A stretch of 64,000 bases of DNA from Breviolum minutum Mf 1.05b.01 (lineage: Eukaryota > Sar > Dinophyceae > Suessiales > Symbiodiniaceae). Position 1 is the first letter of the stretch. Every line of letters begins with the position of its first letter. The translations under genes were made by a program, and so were the position numbers. A model generated the notes under the pieces. The model was not told the DNA's origin. It saw only the letters and a program-made list of their open reading frames with translations, and searched no databases. The stretch lies in assembly GCA_000507305.1 (NCBI GenBank), contig DF239288.1, forward strand, positions 124,001-188,000, written 5' to 3'. Of the stretch, positions 49,885 through 62,032 are shown one piece after another.

Positions 49885-49924
49885 CTTCCTGGAGCTTGCT
49901 TTGTTGAACTCAGCTCCAGGTAAG
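49885..49924 (+). promoter_or_regulatory. Stable 3'-UTR hairpin after the DsbA-like gene
   Basis: A perfect 9-bp stem CCTGGAGCT/AGCTCCAGG (49888-49896 with 49912-49920) is extended by CTT/AAG across one bulged T, with a 15-base loop. An ATGA lies two bases upstream of the extended stem (49880-49883), as in SECIS elements. However, the 3' side has GTGT where a SECIS needs a GA, and the loop lacks the 5' AA. The structure is real by pairing; its function is unknown. CAG/GTAAGG at 49918 also looks like a splice donor. Confidence 0.35.
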
Positions 49925-50229
49925 GTGTTCCTACCCTTGTGGTGTGTTGCATTTTTAGACGTAGGATATGTTATGATTTCATACGATTTCATATTGCAAT
50001 TTGTGTCACCTCGGGAAATACTCGAGTCTAGAATTCCCAATGCTGTAGGTTTCTGGAAGGCACATGAATGACACTTTTGCACTGGCAAAGGTGAGAATGT
50101 TGTGCATTGACCGAGGGCCTTGGGAAAATGTCTTTGCAGCTTTGTGCAAACGAATGTAGTGAGGAAGCCGATTCACGGCAACTATTCATTAGGACTTTGC
50201 CAGAAACTCGTGGCAAACATGACAGGCAA

Positions 50230-51179
50230 GCCCAGCCAGACCCCGCGGGCAGACTCAAAGCCTAGGCCAAAAGCCAAGTGGGACAGTGCAAGTCGTCCAC
50301 CTGCTATAAGATCTTGAAAATCTTGAAACCTATGGCCTATGCCAGATTGATGCATCATGACACAACTAAATGTAAGGCCTCCATCAAAACTTCGGCCTCA
50401 TCCAGCCTTCCAGGCTGGACAGTTCATGTTCTGTTCGAATGTTTCATTCTTCAACGCTTGTCATTTTTGCATAAGAAGTTCCACATCGAGGTGATTCTGG
50501 CAAGCGAGGAACAGATGGAAGCCGCCTTGCGCGCATGTCCAGTGGCAACAGCCGAGGCCAAGTGCAGTGCGATTAGAAGAGCACACTGAGAGTCCAAGAT
50601 AGTTCGAGTACACTCCAGTAAAGTTCGATCAATTTGTGGTCAGGTGATTTTCATTCGTAGCATTTAGAACGCTATAGGACGTGGTGGGATGTAAATACCC
50701 CGAGGCAATAGCCATGATTTGAACTCATACTGGAACATGATCTTATTGACATAATATTGACATAGTTTGTTTTGACTGGCCTTTGATCCGTGCACTCACA
50801 GGCCAATCACGGGGTCCTCCTTCTGGAGTTTTTCGGCGTCACTGCCCAGGCTAGACCTCAAGCCTGCTTCCAATCAACTTCTGACATCTTTGGGAAAGTG
50901 TTGGCAAAGTTTGTACATGTTTTGCCTCATGTGTTTAGCTCAGTGTTTGATGTGAGCTTATTCGGGGCTTATTCTCTCTCTCCTTGCAGGAAGTGTTGTC
51001 CACTTACAATGTGCAGATAACAGAGCAACCATGCTGGATACCCGGCATCTCCAAAGATACATTTGTCCAAAAGACATGTTGACTTCAGTCGCCGAGGTGA
51101 CAAACCCGAGAAACCTGAAGTGAAAGGTCGCCAGAGATCAAAGTCGAGCACTCCACGAACACCACGGGAGGTCGGATGA
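50230..51179 (+). CDS. Hypothetical basic protein, small exons
   Basis: I do not recognise the family. An early piece near 50219-50317 reads MTGKPSQTPRADSKPRPKAK. A piece after an ATCGAG acceptor (about 50491-50589) reads VILASEEQMEAALRACPVAT then AEAKCSAIRRAH. The last exon begins after ATAACAG at about 51024 and runs to a TGA at 51177-51179, reading SNHAGYPASPKIHLSKRHVD, GDKPEKPEVKGRQRSKSSTP and RTPREVG. The C-terminus is rich in Ser/Arg/Lys/Pro, like proteins bound to nucleic acid or regulated by phosphorylation. The order and strand support a single gene; joins are inferred. Confidence 0.4.
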
Positions 51180-51339
51180 AGTGTGAGGATATGTCAGGAT
51201 ATTTTAGCTGCAAAGTGGAGCAACTGCTTTGGTCTTCTTTGGTTGAGATTTTGGTGCGTTTCGATATTTTCTTTCAAGTTATGTATTGCATATTTTTGCG
51301 AGAACTGTCAATGCGTCAATGCTTTGCAGTTTGGGGTTG

Positions 51340-54300
51340 CTTTGTCAGGAGAAAGCGAAAAGTGTGAAACGTAGTGGATCAGGTTCAGTGGCTTCAGTTA
51401 CATCAGAACGATCTGAATGTGACAGCGACGGCTGGGTTACTGCTACTTGCTGGGTGGTACCTGGAAGGAGGGGTTGTGGGGGAACAATGGGTCGTATTTT
51501 GTCAGCTGTTATGTAATTCAAGGATTCAAGGTCTTTGATCTTTATTTTTGGTTCTTGTAAAGGAGAGGCTGATGGTTGAACGATTTTTTGTGAGGGTCCT
51601 TCTTCGCTACGTGCCTCCTGAGGAGAAACGAGATGAATGGACCTACGTGCTCATCCTTGTTAGCTTTGGCACTTCCAGCTTCTGCAAATTTCAACTTTGC
51701 AACCTGTCGGCAATGCCGCCTCCAGTACAAGTCTCACGACTGGGTGAAGTGGGGTTTAGCAGTGCGGAAGGATCCTGCTAGTTGGCTGGGCCAGGTTTCT
51801 ATGCCATTGTTGCTGGGATTGGAAAAGCCCTCACTGATGTGCAGTGTAGAACGTGCAGGGCCGGAGGGTTCTTCTCACAAGTTGATTCTACATTGGTCCG
51901 TAAAGGAGGACAGCAACAAGTTCTTGTTGCGGGTGGGCAGTGTGCTTTGGCAGTACCGCTGGCGTTGGTGTCATGTCGTCAGCCCATGGATGTTGGGAAG
52001 TATCAAGAAAACCAGCCCTGTGGAATGGGGTAACTATATCTCGGCCCCTTTACTTGGTGAATGGTCTGCTGGAACAAATGGAACCTTGGAAGTATCTCTG
52101 AGATATACTGCGAATCCACATGCTTCACTGGAAATGTCCACATTGAACATTGCATCATCAGAATGGAGCGATTGGAGTGACAGCACGGGTCCAGTAGCCT
52201 TCGGCCTTTCTCATCCAGAGCCTGGCAACCAGGAAGTGGAAGTGTATTTCGAAGAAGATCCTTGTAGGGCGAACGTAAAATGGCGCAGTTTTGTAGCTGA
52301 AGCACATTATCGCTTGGAGTACCGGTTGCGGCTGAGACAAAGTGATGAAGAGAAACTGCCTTGGAAACTGGTTGCTTGGCGAGAGGCTACCACTGACACA
52401 CAGGAGTTCACACAGAAGCTGGTCGGCTTGATGATGCTCGGCTGCGAGAAAAAACACCGTCGGGCGATTTTGAGAGTATGTTCACACTCTCTCGGCCACA
52501 GGTCTGTAGTTTACAGTTAGTGTCAGTGTGGCATAGGAAATCCTGCAGACTGAAGGCATTCGAGGCATGAAGATATTGATTAGCATGTTGAAGGCACCGC
52601 CGGATCAACGATAACACTGATAACACTTGTGTTTTGATTTTGATACTTTGACATATTTTGATGATGTTGACACTTGCAGGGCGGGTCACTTCTACACGTT
52701 GCGTGTGCAAGCCCGCTATGCTGGTGGTGATGGTTCCGGTGGAGGTTGGTCCACAGATCTGACAAAGACCTTCCAAACTCCGTCCTCCTGGCCCGACGAT
52801 TCTCCCACGCTCTGTGCACCTGAACTAGTGCCAGAGCCGGCTGGTTGGGCCACTCGAAAAGGCGTGGCCACACAGGTGGGCCTTTTGTGTTGGGAACAGG
52901 ACCTGTCAGCAAATCATTTGATATGAAGGCACGTGAATCAAACTCGATGAGTTTTAAGCGCTAGTTGCATTGAAAGTGCCCTTGTAGGTGACCCGGCGCT
53001 TCGCTTTGCTTCCAGACGACCCAGACGTAGAACTGGAGTGGTCCATTCCAGGCCATGCCGAGTAAAGAATGGATGTGTCGAGATGCTTCTAATGCCTTTA
53101 ACATGCATTGCCGAATGATGCAAAATGAATCTGAAATCCTTAGCAGGCCAACGTTGGGAAAAGCTCTCATTCAGCGCTCTGGATGGCATTGCCTCTTTCG
53201 ATGTTATGAAACTACAGTACAGGTAGGGCTCCAAGACACGTTGGGACCTTTGAGCATTTGAACAGCTTAGCCTCGAGAATTTCAACATGTTTCGACAGGA
53301 GTTCCACGTTCTACTTTTCCTGCCCAAGATATCCAACACAATCATAAGCCCTATGAGTCACTGTGTCGTGGGCTGACCCAAGCGATGCAAGCACCATGCA
53401 TGCACAAGGCTTGGGAAGAATGCTGACGCGCTGATCCGTTGGACTTCACATGGCAAACTAGGGGAGATTGCCTGGACAAATACCGGAATGGAGGTGGGAA
53501 TCCGCTGAGATTGCGTTTTCTTTTTTGATATTTTCTGGGCATTTCAAGCAGTGCACTCAAGCTTTTGCATTTTCTGACGATTTTTGATGCTTTACGCTTC
53601 AACGTCAGAGAACATCGACGGGATTTACTAGAGTTACTATGAGTTGCTATATAGCTCCTTAGCTCTGCTGTAGCGCAGGTCCCCTGCCTCAGCCGAGTTG
53701 AGCTACGTGACAGTGGTGCCGTGGAGGTGTGGTTCGACACCACAAAGGCAGGGCATGGCATGAGTTTTTTTGCTTTGAAATTGGAAGAGAATCTGATAGA
53801 CTGATAATATTTGATAATAGTGAATCATCATTCCCTGTACCTCGATGTGGATGTGTCAGATTGTGGGTGCCTATGCTTGTGTAGTTTGTGTTATTTTTGT
53901 TTTTGCTGTCTGCTTGTTTTGCGCTTCCTGGTAGCATTTTGCCTTCCCCCTTGTCTTTGCACTGACGTTTCGTGTGTCTAGCAAAGCTGCCTTGTGAGGC
54001 TGCATCCTTCTTTCAGATCCGTTGTGAGGCACCTTGGGTTCGATGGCTTCCGGCCTTTCTACGGAAAGGTACGCACTAAATGTACTTTGTCTATAAAAAT
54101 CATACTAGAATACTAATACTAGAATCAAAAAATCCACCAAGAACCAAGAACCAAGGTTTTTTGATTGAACATCAAGTCAATATGATTTGTCGAATCCTTG
54201 ACGCTCAGTGAAAGTTGGAGATACCCAGGAGGCGAATGGAGAAGTGGATTTCCCTCCTGTGGCAATCCAGCCGGGAAGGCTGGTAGCACATGACTTGGAA

Positions 54301-57300
54301 ATAGATTTTGACTCCGTAGCAGTGACATCAACTACGAGATTTTACTTTCCTGATGCCTTTCTGATACGTCATGGATGATGTTCGATGTCAGATTTGTTTG
54401 GTCTTACTTTGTCAGGGATCAGGTTAAGTTCCTCCTGGGTCCTACAAAGCTTTCTCAGATTTCAGGTGCGCAGACCCAGAGAGTGGATACTTTCGATATC
54501 TTCCGATCCTCTGTGCATTCCCGATCATTCCAGAACCAGGAACCAACATGAACTAACAATGGTCCCTCCCAATGTGGGACGATGATGGTCCCTACCCAGG
54601 TCGCAGCTTTCGTTTACGCTTGGGTCGCGAACATTCTTGGTCACCTTGGTCTCCAGTACTGTCTGCAACGGCACCACCCTTGCCGGGGCCAAGACCCAAC
54701 AGTCTCAGAACCAGCACCATGGCTGTGACAATGATCCAGTGTAAGGGAATCTTCCGGCTCGTGACACGTGGCATGTTGTGACATGTTATGCACATAGCTT
54801 TTGGATAACAAAGGCACCTACCTGGCTACAGCTGTTGATGGCTACTCCAATGAGTTTGACGAGATGGTGGCCGCGACATCCAAGGGTACAACTATGAAGC
54901 TATCCTGGGAAGGTTTCACAGCGTCTGACAGTCTGGGCTCCCAAAGTCGTGACACTTCGTGACAAAGAAGTCGTGTCGGAGGTGATCTGATCGTGTTGCT
55001 AGCAACTTTGGTCCGTTTGGTCAGGTGATCCAGTCAGCTACCATCTGAAGTTAAAGCCCCAAGTTCCCAGCTCCGAGGCGGAAAGTGACATGTTTCTTTC
55101 ATGTTTCATCAGTGCATCATGTTTCGAGCACTTTCAGAATTGATGACATGATTTTATGTGATTTTATGTGATGTTCTTAACTGTTTTTATTGCATTTCGA
55201 TCATTTTGCAGGTCTTTTTGGACACCAGATCATGTACAGTTTCCACCCACCTGGGATTGCAGCAGTGCGAGACGGTGCTGCGGCAACTGATGCCAAACAC
55301 AGAGTGCCTTGGCACAATTTCTTGCAATCGGCTCTTTTCGCGCAAATCATTGAATGCTTCCGAGGTACACAGCTACCTTACGAGCAGATGGCGATGAAGT
55401 ATGTTTATCCACCACTTTTGAAACAGGACTCTGGGGACTCTGGACCTTTGGGATGGAATTATGAGTCGATTTTTATTGGCGTTGGATGCACTCCCGAGGA
55501 GATTGGACCAGCACATGCCTACGGCCACTGATGCCACCACAACGGATAGTTGTGAAGGTCGAGCAAGCACCTCCAAGGCTCATGTAGTTTCGGATGTAAA
55601 ACCGATGAGAGAAACAAAAGGGAGGAACAGAAACAAAAGGGAGGAACACTGAGATATCTTAATGTGAATATGACACAAGTTCTCAGCTTGTCAGCTGTCA
55701 GGAACGTCTCCTTCCAGAAGTTTGGGATCTTGCTTGATCCGCGCATGGCGTTGAAGGCGCGGCTTAGTGACATTTAGTGACTAGTGCTTGCGGATGCTTG
55801 CCAGTTGCCATTGCATGCCATTTGCAAATCAAAGCGAAATCACGTCAACGCAGGGTCCACAAGATCAGATCTACCAGCTCCAGTGGCGACCTTTGAATGG
55901 CCCATGGCATCCCATTAGCTCTTTGGAGGCAGGTCAAGATGTAACTACGATGTAACGACGTACCTTGCAGTTTTGAATGACTGACAGGTATCACCGGTAT
56001 CAAAGGTCCAGGACACACTGGAGCTGGAGCAGGAACTCTTGGAGGTGGGATATTTGTTTCTCGCAATTGGATTTTGGAATTTGTAAGCATTTGTGTAGTC
56101 ATAGTCGAGCTTGGTAGGCAGAGTGGCTCATGGCAGACATGAACGGGCCAATCCCTCATCGTGTGCAACTCCGAATGGCTTTGCAGGCTTGGTAGTGGGA
56201 CATCAGATCCCAAACAGACCGGCAGCTGAAGTCATGTCAATGTCCATTTGTCATCATTTGTCCATACATTCACAATAAGTATATAATGTGTGTTTATTTT
56301 TATTGTTCTATTTTATATGTTTATCCATTAAGTTTTCATGTATAGAGGTATCAGTACAAGCTGCTTCAAATTGATCACTGATCCTTATCCTCCTATTCGA
56401 TTGCGATATTGCATCGTTTTGGACAGATATGATATGACTCAACAGTCATGTCAATGCCCAGGACCCAGTGGCCAGAGTTCTCCTTCCGGAACGCTTGTGG
56501 TTCTCAGAAGCCTCCATACCATTGACTTGTGGCTTTGACCAGCCTGACGTCATCAGTCCTAAATTGACCTGGTCCAATCAGCAGTTGCTGGTGGAGATAA
56601 GCTTGAGCCAATGGACACAAGATCTCCTGGCTGAGAAGTATGTAACTCAATTCCAAGTGCGATTTCAAGGTGATGAAGGTGACATTTTCTATTCAGATCC
56701 ATCTCCTGTTTCTGCTTTGTCACATGTAAATCGGCAGAGTCCTGTGACTTTCTTCGTTTCCATCCTATCCTTACCCTTCCGGGGTAACTGCCACTACACA
56801 GCTTCTTTGCGGGTTGGGGAGGATGGCCTTTGGTCCAACTGGAGTGATTGGGGATCTGGCATGTCCACCAGCCTCCCACAGATTTGGTCCAAGGATAAGC
56901 TGATTACAGCGACAAAACCCATGAATTGTAAGGTGAAGTTGGATTGGTTGCAACTTTGTTGTGATTTGGGCGCCATCCCGGTGGAGTGTACGGTGACCAT
57001 GAGAGCCATCAATGAGATGAATACAGATCAAGACAATCATCATGACTATGAAAGGCTGATTGCTATGACCAGCTGCACTGCTCAAAGCCCACAGATGGCG
57101 CTTGGACCCTTCCGAGACAGACTTGAAGTGGCCATCAACGGATTTGACCCAGGTGCCACATATCAGTTCATTCTCCATGCACGGCCTCACTTGCCCGTTC
57201 TCGGTAGATCTTCCACTGCCGAAACGTTGTTGAAAATGGAATTCCAAGAGGTTGCTCGATCTGAAGTCTTTCAGTGGCCTTCACAACTCTCAGAGGAGTG

Positions 57301-57857
57301 GTCATGCATGGTGAATTGGTCTTTGCCAGTTCCCAGGTCCGTCGTTTCTGGTTAAGGGTGTGAAATTGCTGCCATGCAATTACATTGTTTCCTGCATTAC
57401 ATTGTATTATTCCTACATGACGTTGCAGTGCATTCTATTACATTGCGTTGCATTATCTTAAAACATATGTAAGGTGTTGCTATAGGGCACGCTGCTGTGG
57501 GGCAAGATGCTGTGTGGGTCTATCTACAGTGTATTGTTTTCCCACCCTTTTACTCAAGTAATCTTTGGGGCAGGAACGGCATCCCTGCCAAAAGTCCCTA
57601 CCAGTACTATTGAGGATTATGGGACACAAAATAACTTTGCCCGGGTTGACAGGCAAGTGCTGATTCCAGATGATGGAGAGCTGGAGGACAGCAGCCGTCG
57701 CTGGCAGGGACGCGCTGTGTTGTTGGCATGGCCACAGGATTCTGAACGACTGCAATTGGAGGTGAGAGAAGATAGCCAATACACTCACCAGGTGTGGGAT
57801 AGAAAAAACTGCTTTTCGGATCATAAAAACCATGAGTCTTTTCCAGAGTTAGAGTGG

Positions 57858-57915
<58 letters not shown>

Positions 57916-59090
57916 GGTGGTGGTGGTGGTGGTGGTGGTGGTGGTGGTGGTGGTTGTGGTTGTGGTTGTTGCTGTTGGAGTTTACTCCAAGCAGAAAGTG
58001 TTGACTTGGACGGCAAGGGTCAAAATTTTCAAGGACAATCAAGACATGTCTCCAGAAACGCATCAAAAATTCAAAGCAGGTGTTTGGTTGGCAGCCTTGT
58101 CAATCTGTCCACATCCGCCTTGCCAATTTGGACTTCATGGCTGCCTGTGATTTGCCCAGCGACGTGGTGCGCTTCCGCTGGCGTGCAGCGTCATCCACTT
58201 CAGGGCCATGCAGCGATGCATGCATCGCTCAGGTGCCGTCGCCCATGGTCACAGCGGAGCTGATTGCAGGACGAGGGCCACGGCTGCGACTAAAGGCAGT
58301 GGCCACGGGTCGTGAGGACAGCGCAGCGACCCACGTGACCTTCGCACGTCTTCGGTACAAAGTCGTAGGTGGAACTTGGAAAAATCTAGTGCCAAAAACT
58401 TTAGGAACTGCCAAGGTGAACAACTTTTGTATGGAAGTTGGGGAAGAGCATGGGCTGGAAGTTGGGAAAACATATATTTTCTCCATGCAATTCTTGGCAC
58501 CAAAGCGTCGTTCTCAGTGGTCAGCAGAGACCGCACCCATCACCCTGCAACCTCCCAAGCTTCCGGTAATCGATGCAAAACTATTGATCACTGCAAAGCG
58601 TACCACTTCAGTCATCATTTCCTGGCCCGAACTACAAGTGCCACCCATTTTTGCTGCTTCAACATCAGTGCTGGAGTTTCGCTTGGATCTCTATGAGATC
58701 TCTGATGGCATGCCTCCAGAGCATCGGACTTCTATCTTAGTGGAAGCTGATGGTGCGGCTGCCCCTACTGAGGCGGGGAAGCTAGAAATCTGAGGCACTG
58801 ATGATGACATCAAATGGAGCATCAAATGACCTTGATGAGCTAACACAAGGAAACCACATATTCCCAAACACGATTCCTACATATTCCTAGTGTAGTGAGA
58901 CACCTTAAAAGGATCAGTTCAGGATGTGAAGGCAAGGCGACGCATGATTTGGATTTGCATTTGATCGATCCGAATCGATTTCGCAAAGGCTAAAGTCTTC
59001 AACCTTTGGCCGGCCACTGAATACTCTGTCGAGCTCTTTCTTCGTTGTGTTCACGCCGGAGTTCGCAGGCCATGGGCGTTTCCACTTTAA
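51340..59090 (+). CDS. Large protein with about ten fibronectin type III-like repeats
   Basis: Long exons and many introns. A Ser-rich start (SVKRSGSGSVASVTSERSEC, about 51362) is followed by FnIII-like beta-sandwich repeats with the usual W in strand B and Y in strand F. Examples: KLILHWSVKEDSNKF and SEWSDWSDSTGPVAF (52158); CRANVKWRSFVAEAHYRLEY and FYTLRVQARYAGGDG (52690); DDPDVELEWSIPGHAE (53018); SFRLRLGREHSWSPWSPVLS (54607); TTMKLSWEG, SYHLKLKPQVP; QIYQLQWRPLNGPWHPISS (55870); LTWSNQQLLVEISL and LWSNWSDWGSG (56826); LDWLQLCCDLG and YQFILHARPH (57163); VVRFRWRAASS and TYIFSMQFLAPKRRSQWS (58470); SVIISWPELQV and FNLWPATEYSVELFL (58996). Exact WSXWS motifs occur three times. No signal peptide or membrane segment was found. 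FnIII arrays bind proteins in matrices or the cytoskeleton; the role here is unknown. A stop occurs at 59088-59090, but coding-like bits to 59540 may be further exons. Confidence 0.72.
57851..57970. repeat. Compound (TTG)n(TGG)n microsatellite
   Basis: About 21 TTG triplets followed by about 17 TGG triplets and a short TGGTTG tail. It lies in an intron between FnIII exons. All frames read as homopolymers on both strands, so the open frames here are not genes. Confidence 0.95.
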
Positions 59091-60023
59091 AAGTAAAGTT
59101 TCGTATCCTTGTGGCTTCTCCCTTGCCAGCTAGAATGTCAAATAAAATCTGCTGTTGTCCGGGTGAAAAAATCAACATGCGATATAATATAATTAATTGT
59201 GATTGTCATTGTTGATTATGGATGGCTGGATAATTTGATGATATGAATGTTGAATGATGTATGACGACCCATGCCGACCCTCCCTAGGTGGCATCCAACC
59301 GGCCTCACGTCCAACTTCATCACCCCGGCAGATGGTTAATCACTGCGTCACTTGATGGCTGTTGTGAGCCCATTAGTCCTGATCGAGTTAGTGGCAGCAC
59401 ATAATGATCTCGGTTGGAAAGGGTTCCAGTTCCTCCAGACGCAGCATTGCAGGTGAAGAGAAGATGCAGGACATAAAACCCCAAAGCATTCCAGCTCCCA
59501 AAGAGGTGCACATTCCAATAACTTCCACGCAACCATGTCACAGGTGCATGTCACCTATACAGCCTTTTGAGCATCTTTGCTCGTCGTTGTCCAAAGTGAC
59601 GATGTTGATCATTCTGGTTCTTTGTCATCAGTCAGCTGGGGCCTCTCAGACACGCAGGGTGCCTTCTCAGAATGCCGGGATGGAAAATGCAAGATTTGCA
59701 GGCACTTCAGCTACGGGAAATCACAACATCCAAAAAGTAAATAAATGGATTTGGGATGAGTCTAGCTTGTAATGGTGAGTGTGTTTCGCACTTTTTGCAG
59801 TCCTACTTTTCTCGTGCTTTACACACGGTGTGGCTCAAACGAAATGTGGTCCCAGTCGCATTTTGCAGCAGCTTCTTTCCGCTTGGTGGAAAATATGCTG
59901 AAGTTTTTTCGCATTTCACGCATCAACTCTTTTGGACTCCGGGTTCCAACAACGAACACTTACTTCGGTGTGAGGGCTGTGCTATGCATTGCAAGAGCTC
60001 ATTATGATTATCAGGCTGTTCCA
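59091..60023. other. Spacer with possible exons
   Basis: Between the in-frame FnIII stop and the next gene. Pieces at 59289-59330 (HPTGLTSNFITPA), 59464-59540 (MQDIKPQSIPAPKEVHIPIT) and 59640-59715 (ASQTRRVPSQNAGMENARFA) look coding on the + strand. They could be the C-terminal exons of the FnIII protein or chance. The frame of the next gene is open from 59772. Confidence 0.35.
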
Positions 60024-60848
60024 ATGAGTCAGGTCAATGAAAAGGGTTTGTTCCCATCAGTGGTAGTTTCAGTGCTAGCAGCAAGTGTTGCTTTCACAGT
60101 CTTCTCCACAAAGTTGGATGTGACCACAAACAAGATCTCTGGCAAGGAAGCCGAACAGTACCTGACAAATATGCTGCGGAAGGCCCATAGGAATGGAATA
60201 GAGACGCAAGTCCGGATGAAAGCACAAGATGGTTCGATTCGAGTAGTGGACGTTTGGGACAAGGAATGCGACGAAATATGCGAGGTAAAAGTGGGCAAGC
60301 TGAACAAATCTAAAAAACTTGCTAGGCAGGTCGCCAAAGATTTGTTTTTGAGGGACCAATATGGCTACAAACCGCAAATACATTTTTTCAAGTCGCCTGC
60401 CACTGGTTTGGTTGGACCAAGCCAAAGCTGCGCAGAGTTTCTAAAGGACAACGAGATCACCATGCATGTGCACAACCATACAGCAAGCGAGAGCTCAGAC
60501 AATTGTTGCGCTTGCAAAGGCTTGACAGAACTTGTACATGCTGGTGCTGCAGATGGTGCAGAGCCAACAGCAGCCACGAACGCCCATGCCACACCAGAAA
60601 AGTCTATTGCTGTATGTTTTGCGGGAGCTGTCAATTTGGTAGTAGCTTTGATCACCCTGGCACTGGCCCTGGAGTCTGCAAGCAAGCTGAAGAAGATGGA
60701 AGACCAATTGCCCGAATTGAAGAAGGAAGCTGCAGAACTGCTAAGTTTAATGCACGAATTCTCTTTATTGTTGCAGCAAGAGCTAGACCTTCACGTGCCG
60801 CGAGTGCCAAGCACATTTGAGGAAAAACCATCTGCCGCAAGCACCTGA
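60024..60848 (+). CDS. Intronless membrane protein with PD-(D/E)XK nuclease-like domain
   Basis: Single open frame ending at TGA 60846-60848. It is open from 59772; ATGs at 59895 and 60024 are both possible. I chose 60024 because the sequence before it lacks protein character. From that ATG (274 residues), 11-29 is a membrane segment and about 36-150 a nuclease-like domain: KEAEQYLTNMLRKAHRNGIE, then IRVVDVWD (D76/D79), CEVKVG (E87-x-K89), RQVAKD (Q102), HFFKSPATG and GPS. This D...ExK...Q order with F-(F)-x-SP-x-TG resembles restriction-endonuclease-fold domains of bacterial polymorphic toxins. A second membrane segment is at 194-219 (SIAVCFAGAVNLVVALITLA), then a coiled coil (KKMEDQLPELKKEAAELLSL). 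Catalytic residues look intact. Activity and target are unknown. Lack of introns beside heavily split genes suggests retroposition or horizontal gain. Confidence 0.65.
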   Translation: MSQVNEKGLFPSVVVSVLAASVAFTVFSTKLDVTTNKISGKEAEQYLTNMLRKAHRNGIETQVRMKAQDGSIRVVDVWDKECDEICEVKVGKLNKSKKLARQVAKDLFLRDQYGYKPQIHFFKSPATGLVGPSQSCAEFLKDNEITMHVHNHTASESSDNCCACKGLTELVHAGAADGAEPTAATNAHATPEKSIAVCFAGAVNLVVALITLALALESASKLKKMEDQLPELKKEAAELLSLMHEFSLLLQQELDLHVPRVPSTFEEKPSAAST

Positions 60849-62032
60849 TTGTGGCTTTCTATTAGGGCAGGCAGCAAGTGAAGTCAAGGAGTAAGACACC
60901 TGGCCTCATCATTGATACGCCTGATGTGGCTTATGTTGGCAAATGTGTGGCGGGCAGTTAGTGATTGAGTCATTGAGGGATATGAATGTGGAACACGAAA
61001 GCTTCGGAGAAATACAAAGGAAGCAAAAACAGTTGAATAAAACCGTGGAGAGCTTGGAAGACCGCTCTCGGGCCTCGGGCATTCGCTTGAAAAGGCCCCT
61101 GATTTGATGCAGAAAGCTCCGTTTTGGATTGCGGAGCTGGGGCTGCATTGGGTGCCGCTGGCATGACGGGTGACCATCGACCACTGATACACCATGATTT
61201 TCCACGACAAAGCCCAAAATGAAGGAGAAGTAATTTAGAGATGACTTCCACAGTGCATCCATTGATGGGTTAGTCGGTTAGTCACATTGACTGCATATCC
61301 GCACAAGCTTTTGGAAATGGCCCCCCAATGTTTGAGGTCGGGATTGGATTCTCCAAAATTTGCCACTTCGAAGCCGTATCATTGATGCTGCCAGTACAGC
61401 CATCCAAAACGTTCTCAGCGGATCCAATCTGGTTTCATAATCTAAATCTAGATTCTCCTAATTTATTTCGGTGACTGCTTGAGCATCGACCTGACACAAA
61501 ACATGAGCACTCGTGTGAAGGCCCATTTAAATCAAAGTCGTTCAGAAGCTTGCATAAATCAAATTTCACTGAAACCAAGCTGCTGCAAGAGAGTACTGAG
61601 CCAAATCCAAACCTCCACAGACAAGATCAAACACATCAAAACTCCTGAGATGTCAAAACAGTGGTTTGGTGACGGATGCCAAGTTTCGGCGATACTCCAA
61701 CCCTTTTGTGTTGACGCTCAGCCAAGTGGATCAATTCCTACCAGCCAACAGCAAACAGATGGCCAGTCAGGGCATCCTAAGAATACCAAACAGCCAAAGG
61801 TAGTAGAGTCGGCAGCTTTTCAGATCTTACATGATGACGCAACTCGAATATGAGAATCTCATTGTTTATAAGTTTATATCAGTTGAATTTAATATATAAT
61901 AATACTGTAGTATGTTCATGTATCTTCCACAATGTTATGTTCTTGTTGCCACCCACGCCCCAAACAACCACAAGTCAAAATACAGTCACCGTGGATGTTG
62001 GCGACTGACTTTCAGCATCAAACATTACTCCG
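60849..62032. other. Spacer with one uncertain reading frame
   Basis: A + frame from ATG 61479 to a stop at 61851-61853 encodes 124 residues, hydrophilic and Gln/Ser/Lys-rich (STRVKAHLNQSRSEACINQI), with no known domain. It could be a small gene or chance. Minus-strand frames at 60884-61262 overlap each other in several frames and are not convincing. The sequence at 61860-61960 is AT-rich. Confidence 0.25.

Noticed and set aside
49880..49924. Hairpin after the DsbA-like gene as the SECIS element
   Set aside because: It has an upstream ATGA and a 12-bp stem, but the 3' side reads GTGT instead of a GA that would form the needed G-A pairs, and the apical AA is not on the 5' side. Kept only as a hairpin of unknown role.
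50068..50097. Second hairpin (CACTTTTGC/GCAAAGGTG, preceded by ATGA and followed by AGAA) as SECIS
   Set aside because: The 9-bp stem leaves only a 4-base loop and the G-A partners are one base out of register. A folding program should decide.
57821..58150. Poly-Asn/His and poly-Val frames
   Set aside because: They translate the TTG/TGG microsatellite between FnIII exons.
59772..60023. N-terminal extension of the nuclease-like protein
   Set aside because: The frame is open, but it begins with GGTGAGTG...TTTGCAG, which looks like intron or UTR sequence, and has no protein-like pattern until about 60024.
60024..60848. Bacterial contamination as the source of the intronless nuclease-like gene
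   Set aside because: It sits within continuous sequence of the same base composition between spliced eukaryotic genes, lacks a ribosome-binding site, and has no bacterial neighbour.
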